Shown: positions 7,517 to 10,314 of the stretch, piece after piece
Numbering within the stretch: position 1 is the first letter of the stretch
Layout: each line of letters opens with the position of its first letter
Source of the DNA: Gammaproteobacteria bacterium
GTDB lineage: Bacteria > Pseudomonadota > Gammaproteobacteria > Magnimaribacterales > AG-339-G14
Direction: 5' to 3'
Assembly (NCBI GenBank): GCA_002689405.1
Contig: NZFZ01000019.1
Coordinates: 7,451-17,764 of the forward strand
DNA: 10,314 nt
Notes under the pieces: generated by a model
Told to the model about the DNA's origin: nothing
The model's database searches: none
Seen by the model: the letters and a program-made list of their open reading frames with translations, nothing else
Made by a program: the position numbers and the translations under genes

Positions 7517-7568
7517 ATTTTTGTAATAATTTCATATATTATTAAAAAGTGTTTAAAATAAAGTTTTT

Positions 7569-7574
7569 TATAAT
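7569..7574 (+). promoter_or_regulatory. Candidate -10 element for the cysB operon (TATAAT)
   Basis: A consensus TATAAT on the + strand lies 31 nt before the cysB ATG and would give a leader of roughly 25 nt. A second candidate is TATAGT at 7584-7589. Neither has a convincing -35 partner, and no Shine-Dalgarno sequence precedes the ATG at 7606. The whole lexA-cysB gap (7491-7605) is extremely AT-rich, so exact placement is uncertain. A CysB site cannot be assigned by eye. Confidence 0.35.
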
Positions 7575-7605
7575 TAACTGAAATATAGTAAATTAGTATC
7601 TATAA

Positions 7606-8580
7606 ATGAAATTCCAGCAACTTGTATATGTAAGAGAAGTAGCAAGAAGTAACTTAAATGTTTCTAAGGCCTCTAAAACTTTATTTACTTCACAGCCAGG
7701 GATAAGCAAACAAATCAAGCTTTTAGAAGAAGAGCTTGATGTAGAGCTTTTTGAAAGATCAGGAAAACACCTAGTTGCGATTACTCCTGTTGGAGAAAGA
7801 ATTCTTGAACAAATTGAAGAAATACTTGCCTTAGTTGATGGCATTAAACACGCAGCTACAGAATTCTCAGACGAAGAGTACGGCACTTTGAGTATTGCCA
7901 CCACTCATACTCAAGCTAAATTTACTTTGCCCAAAGTCGTGGATAAATTTGTAAAAAGATATCCAAACGTTCATTTTCAAATGCACCAATGCACTCCCGA
8001 TGAATCTGTTGAGATGGCAGCGAAAGGAGAGGTTGACATAGCGCTCTGGACTGAAACAACAGAAAAAGGTGAAAATCTTGTGAAAATGCCTTGTTACAAA
8101 TGGTCAAGAAGTATCATTGTTCCCAAAGGACATCCTTTAGCCTCAATACCTAAAATAAAATTGAAGGATCTTTCTAAGTATCCAATAGTCACATATGTTT
8201 TTGGTTTTACCGGAAGCAATGATTTAGATAGAGCTTTTTTTGAGCGAGGTTTAAGGGCAAATGTAGTTTTCACTGCAACAGATGCAGATGTAATTAAAAC
8301 ATATGTAAAAATGGGAACCGGAGTTGGGATTATAGCCAGCATGGCTTTCAATGAAGAAGAAGATAAAGATTTAATTTCAATACCCGCCAATCACCTTTTT
8401 GATTCTGGAACTACATTTATGGGCTTTAGGCGAGGAACCTATCTAAGAAGTCACCTATTCGAATTTATAAATATGTTTGCTCCACATCTTACAAAAAAAA
8501 TTGTTGCCAAAGCTTGTGCGACAAAATCTAAAAAAGATTTAGACAAAGTATTCGAAAACATTAAACTCATCCGAAGGTAA
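7606..8580 (+). CDS. cysB: CysB, LysR-type regulator of sulfur assimilation
   Basis: LysR-family activator that in enterics and pseudomonads turns on cysteine and sulfate/sulfonate assimilation genes when N-acetylserine is present and sulfide is low. At 324 aa it equals E. coli CysB in length and is collinear with it. The N-terminal helix-turn-helix (about 1-60) has LNVSKASKTLFTSQPGISKQ and the ELFERSGKHL segment. The effector domain (about 95-300) keeps the ATTHTQA loop with Thr100 and Thr102, which contact sulfate in CysB structures, plus YVFGFTG, the VFTATDADVIKTYVKMG block (close to identical in CysB) and GFRRGTYLRS. These stretches separate it from generic LysR proteins and make CysB (or its close relative Cbl) the clear call. 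It is divergent from lexA, and thrH starts 2 nt after its stop codon. In Pseudomonas, cysH lies between cysB and thrH; here it does not. Confidence 0.94.
   Translation: MKFQQLVYVREVARSNLNVSKASKTLFTSQPGISKQIKLLEEELDVELFERSGKHLVAITPVGERILEQIEEILALVDGIKHAATEFSDEEYGTLSIATTHTQAKFTLPKVVDKFVKRYPNVHFQMHQCTPDESVEMAAKGEVDIALWTETTEKGENLVKMPCYKWSRSIIVPKGHPLASIPKIKLKDLSKYPIVTYVFGFTGSNDLDRAFFERGLRANVVFTATDADVIKTYVKMGTGVGIIASMAFNEEEDKDLISIPANHLFDSGTTFMGFRRGTYLRSHLFEFINMFAPHLTKKIVAKACATKSKKDLDKVFENIKLIRR
8573..8577 (+). promoter_or_regulatory. Ribosome binding site of thrH (GAAGG)
   Basis: GAAGG overlaps the last sense codons of cysB and lies 5 nt before the thrH ATG, with a further AAGG directly before it. 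This fixes ATG 8583 as the start and points to translational coupling with cysB. Confidence 0.65.
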
Positions 8581-8582
8581 GG

Positions 8583-9179
8583 ATGGTGCATCTTTGTTTG
8601 GATTTTGAAGGAGTTCTCATTCCTGAAATCTGGCAATGCCTCGCAAAAGAAGTCAACTCAGATGATTTGATGTTAACCACACAAGATCTTAAAGATTACG
8701 ATGAGCTCATGTCTTTAAGAATGAAAGTGGTAAACGAAAAAAATATAAAATTAAGCGATATCCAAAAAATAGTCCGAGATATAGACCCATTTGATGGAGC
8801 TCAAGAATTCTTAGACTGGGCAAGATCAAAGTTTCAAGTCACCATAGTTTCTGATACCTTCTATGAACTAGCTTGGCCTCTGGTAGAAAAGCTAGGCTAT
8901 CCCTCGATTATTTGCCACAACATGACAGTGGAAAACGATAAAATTATAGGATACAAACTTAGACAGCCTAATAACAAGCAAAAGGTAATTGAGGCATTGC
9001 AATCACTTAAATTTAAAGTTTTTGCTTCCGGAGATTCCTATAATGATATCAATATGTTGAATTCTGCTGATTTAGGAATTTTTTTTCAGGCACCTAAGCA
9101 TATAAAAGAAGAATATCCTCATCTCCTTACAGCCTCTTCTCACAATGAATTGAAGAAAATTTTAGAGGAGCACATCTAG
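8583..9179 (+). CDS. thrH: ThrH-type HAD phosphatase (phosphoserine phosphatase / phosphoserine:homoserine phosphotransferase)
   Basis: Cytosolic HAD-superfamily enzyme. The Pseudomonas ThrH it resembles removes phosphate from phosphoserine and can transfer it to homoserine, linking serine and threonine synthesis. The 198-aa protein has motif I LDFEGVL (nucleophile Asp7, with Glu9 where most HAD phosphatases have Asp; this Glu is typical of ThrH), followed by VPEIW-like LIPEIW. Motif II is SDTFYE (Ser90), the motif III lysine lies in the NNKQK region (130-134), and motif IV is GDSYND (Gly150-Asp155). The cap region has DYDELMSLRMKVV and the LRQPNNKQ segment matching ThrH. The length is close to ThrH (about 205) and shorter than full SerB, which carries ACT domains. 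It is the second gene of the cysB cluster, and its TAG stop shares one base with the prpB GTG start. The family call is firm; the physiological substrate here is inferred. Confidence 0.9.
   Translation: MVHLCLDFEGVLIPEIWQCLAKEVNSDDLMLTTQDLKDYDELMSLRMKVVNEKNIKLSDIQKIVRDIDPFDGAQEFLDWARSKFQVTIVSDTFYELAWPLVEKLGYPSIICHNMTVENDKIIGYKLRQPNNKQKVIEALQSLKFKVFASGDSYNDINMLNSADLGIFFQAPKHIKEEYPHLLTASSHNELKKILEEHI
9164..9170 (+). promoter_or_regulatory. Ribosome binding site of prpB (AGAGGAG)
   Basis: A strong Shine-Dalgarno sequence near the end of thrH, 8 nt before the GTG at 9179. It decides the GTG start, which overlaps the thrH stop codon by one base (TAGTG). Confidence 0.85.
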
Positions 9180-10042
9180 TGAGTATCTCTTTTTTTGAAG
9201 TTTTAAAAAATGAAAAACCACTTTCTGTTGCGGGTGCCATTAATCCATATTCAGCTTTACTTGCTAAAAAAACCGGCATAAAAGCTTTATATATATCTGG
9301 TGCTGGAGTTGCAAACGCCTCTTTTGGTCTTCCAGATTTAGCACTTACCTCATTAGATAATGTTTTGGAAGACTTAAGAAGAATTAGAGGAATAAGCAAT
9401 CTTCCAATCTTAGTGGATTGCGACACAGGATGGGGTTCAGCGTTAAATATTTCAAAGACCACAAAAGAGATGATTTCTGCCGGCGCATCTGGAATTCATA
9501 TTGAAGATCAAGTATCAGAAAAAAGATGCGGGCATAGACCAAACAAAGAAATTGTTTCAACCGGGGAAATGTGCGACAGAATGAAAGCTGCTAAAGATGC
9601 AATTTCTGACGATGAATTCATGCTCATGGCAAGAACGGATGCTTTTGCAAACGAAGGCATAAATGGCACTATTGAAAGAGCCCAAAGATATGTTGAGGCA
9701 GGCGCTAATGCACTTTTTCCCGAAGCAATAACATCGCTTGAAGATTACAAAACTTTATCAGATACAGTTTCTGTTCCGATTCTAGCTAACATTACAGAAT
9801 TTGGAATGACTCCTCTATTCAAAAAGGATGAGCTTAAAAAAGCAGGGATAAGTATTATTCTTCATCCTTTAAGTGCTTTTAGAGCTATGTCTAAAGTCGC
9901 CCTAGAAGTCTATTCTACTATTTCCGAAGATGGCAACGTAGAAAAAATACTTGAAAAAATGCAATCTCGAGATGAATTATATGAGATTCTCGACTATCAT
10001 ACGTACGAAAAAAAAATAGACGATTTATTTTCTAAGGAATAA
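9179..10042 (+). CDS. prpB: 2-Methylisocitrate lyase
   Basis: Splits 2-methylisocitrate into pyruvate and succinate, the last step of the methylcitrate cycle that disposes of propionyl-CoA. It is a cytosolic Mg-dependent TIM-barrel enzyme of the isocitrate lyase/PEP mutase family. The 287-aa protein aligns end to end with E. coli PrpB (296). It has YISGAGVA (38-45), the metal-binding VDCDTGWGS (79-87), IHIEDQV (106-112), the catalytic loop KRCGHRPNK (115-123) with Cys117 identical to the E. coli loop, MARTDA (150-155), LFPEAI (179-184), ILANITEFG (201-209) and the C-terminal YEKKIDDLF. These features separate it from true isocitrate lyase, which is longer, and from oxaloacetate decarboxylase-like relatives. 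The GTG start is backed by a strong Shine-Dalgarno sequence and by the overlap with thrH. prpC follows 3 nt after the stop codon. Confidence 0.96.
   Translation: MSISFFEVLKNEKPLSVAGAINPYSALLAKKTGIKALYISGAGVANASFGLPDLALTSLDNVLEDLRRIRGISNLPILVDCDTGWGSALNISKTTKEMISAGASGIHIEDQVSEKRCGHRPNKEIVSTGEMCDRMKAAKDAISDDEFMLMARTDAFANEGINGTIERAQRYVEAGANALFPEAITSLEDYKTLSDTVSVPILANITEFGMTPLFKKDELKKAGISIILHPLSAFRAMSKVALEVYSTISEDGNVEKILEKMQSRDELYEILDYHTYEKKIDDLFSKE
10034..10039 (+). promoter_or_regulatory. Ribosome binding site of prpC (AAGGAA)
   Basis: AAGGAA within the last two sense codons of prpB lies 6 nt before the ATG at 10046. It fixes the prpC start and indicates coupled translation. Confidence 0.7.
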
Positions 10043-10045
10043 TTC

Positions 10046-10314
10046 ATGGCAAAGAAACTAGAAGGCGCGGGTTTACGTGGCCAAGTAGCAGGACAGACTT
10101 CTCTTTCAACAGTTGGGAAAGAAGGTCATGGATTAACATACAGAGGATACGCAATAGAAGATTTAGCTGATAAAGCTAAATTTGAAGAAGTCGCTTACCT
10201 ACTCTTATATGGCCATCTACCTAACAAGACAGAATTAGAAGCCTACCAACAAAAACTTATTTCAAATAGAAAACTTCCCGAAGAGCTAAAAAAAACATTA
10301 GAACTCATTCCTGC
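10046..10314 (+). CDS. prpC: 2-Methylcitrate synthase, N-terminal part (cut by window end)
   Basis: Condenses propionyl-CoA with oxaloacetate to 2-methylcitrate, the entry step of the methylcitrate cycle. It belongs to the citrate synthase family and is cytosolic. Only the first 89 codons are in the window, and they are open to the edge. They contain GAGLRGQVAGQT, STVGKEGHGLTYRGYAIEDLA and FEEVAYLLLYGHLP, which match PrpC of Pseudomonas closely and differ from the longer N-terminus of housekeeping GltA. The catalytic His and Asp residues lie beyond the window. The gene is downstream of prpB with a 3-nt gap, so the two cycle enzymes are co-expressed. prpD, or acnD with prpF, would be expected further right. 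Confidence 0.92.
   Translation, partial: MAKKLEGAGLRGQVAGQTSLSTVGKEGHGLTYRGYAIEDLADKAKFEEVAYLLLYGHLPNKTELEAYQQKLISNRKLPEELKKTLELIP

Noticed and set aside
7578..7593. CTGA-N8-AAAT upstream of cysB as a second LexA box
   Set aside because: Both half-sites are broken; the resemblance comes from AT-richness.
7491..7605. Small RNA or tRNA in the lexA-cysB gap
   Set aside because: The gap is only 115 bp, almost entirely A and T, with no stable stem beyond the LexA dyad; promoters explain it.
7593..7904. Minus-strand open frame opposite the start of cysB
   Set aside because: It is an antisense shadow of a clear cysB coding region, has no recognisable domain and is Ser-rich as expected from the complement. 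The other minus-strand frames inside the SLBB gene, topA, cysB, thrH and prpB are rejected for the same reason.
1..10314. Novel defence, mobile or biosynthetic system
   Set aside because: All genes belong to known housekeeping or metabolic families; there are no transposase, integrase, toxin-antitoxin or repeat-array features.

Overview
The window is an AT-rich, tightly packed stretch of a bacterial chromosome. It holds nine genes, two of them cut by the window edges. CysB, ThrH, PrpB and PrpC read very close to the gammaproteobacterial proteins I know from E. coli and Pseudomonas. lexA carries a classic CTGT-N8-ACAG operator of the gammaproteobacterial type. Low GC, tiny intergenic gaps and overlapping genes suggest a streamlined, probably marine gammaproteobacterium of the SAR86 kind. 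The taxon is inferred, not proven.

Left part (1-4283, + strand): the C-terminal two thirds of NAD kinase, a large periplasmic/outer-membrane SLBB-repeat protein of the polysaccharide-export type whose likely TTG start lies inside nadK, and a class 2 dihydroorotate dehydrogenase (pyrD) whose TTG start lies one base after the SLBB stop codon. The three are packed like a single transcription unit.

Middle (4280-7490): topA (DNA topoisomerase I) follows a promoter whose -35 box overlaps the pyrD stop codon. topA ends tail to tail with lexA on the minus strand, with a 4-nt overlap. lexA has a LexA box between its -10 element and its start codon, so it is expected to be autoregulated within the SOS response.

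Right part (7606-10314, + strand): cysB diverges from lexA across a 115-bp AT-rich promoter region, the only sizeable gap in the window. It is followed by thrH, prpB and the start of prpC, with junctions of +2, -1 and +3 nt and good Shine-Dalgarno sequences. This looks like one operon joining a sulfur-metabolism regulator, a homoserine/phosphoserine phosphatase-like enzyme and the methylcitrate (propionyl-CoA) cycle.

I see no mobile element, CRISPR array, tRNA, rRNA or defence system, and no gene-free stretch over 300 bases. All complete genes belong to known families. The interest lies in gene order (thrH directly after cysB with no cysH; prpBC behind them), an atypical TopA, an SLBB protein without neighbouring capsule genes, and a contrast between Shine-Dalgarno-less first genes and Shine-Dalgarno-rich internal genes.
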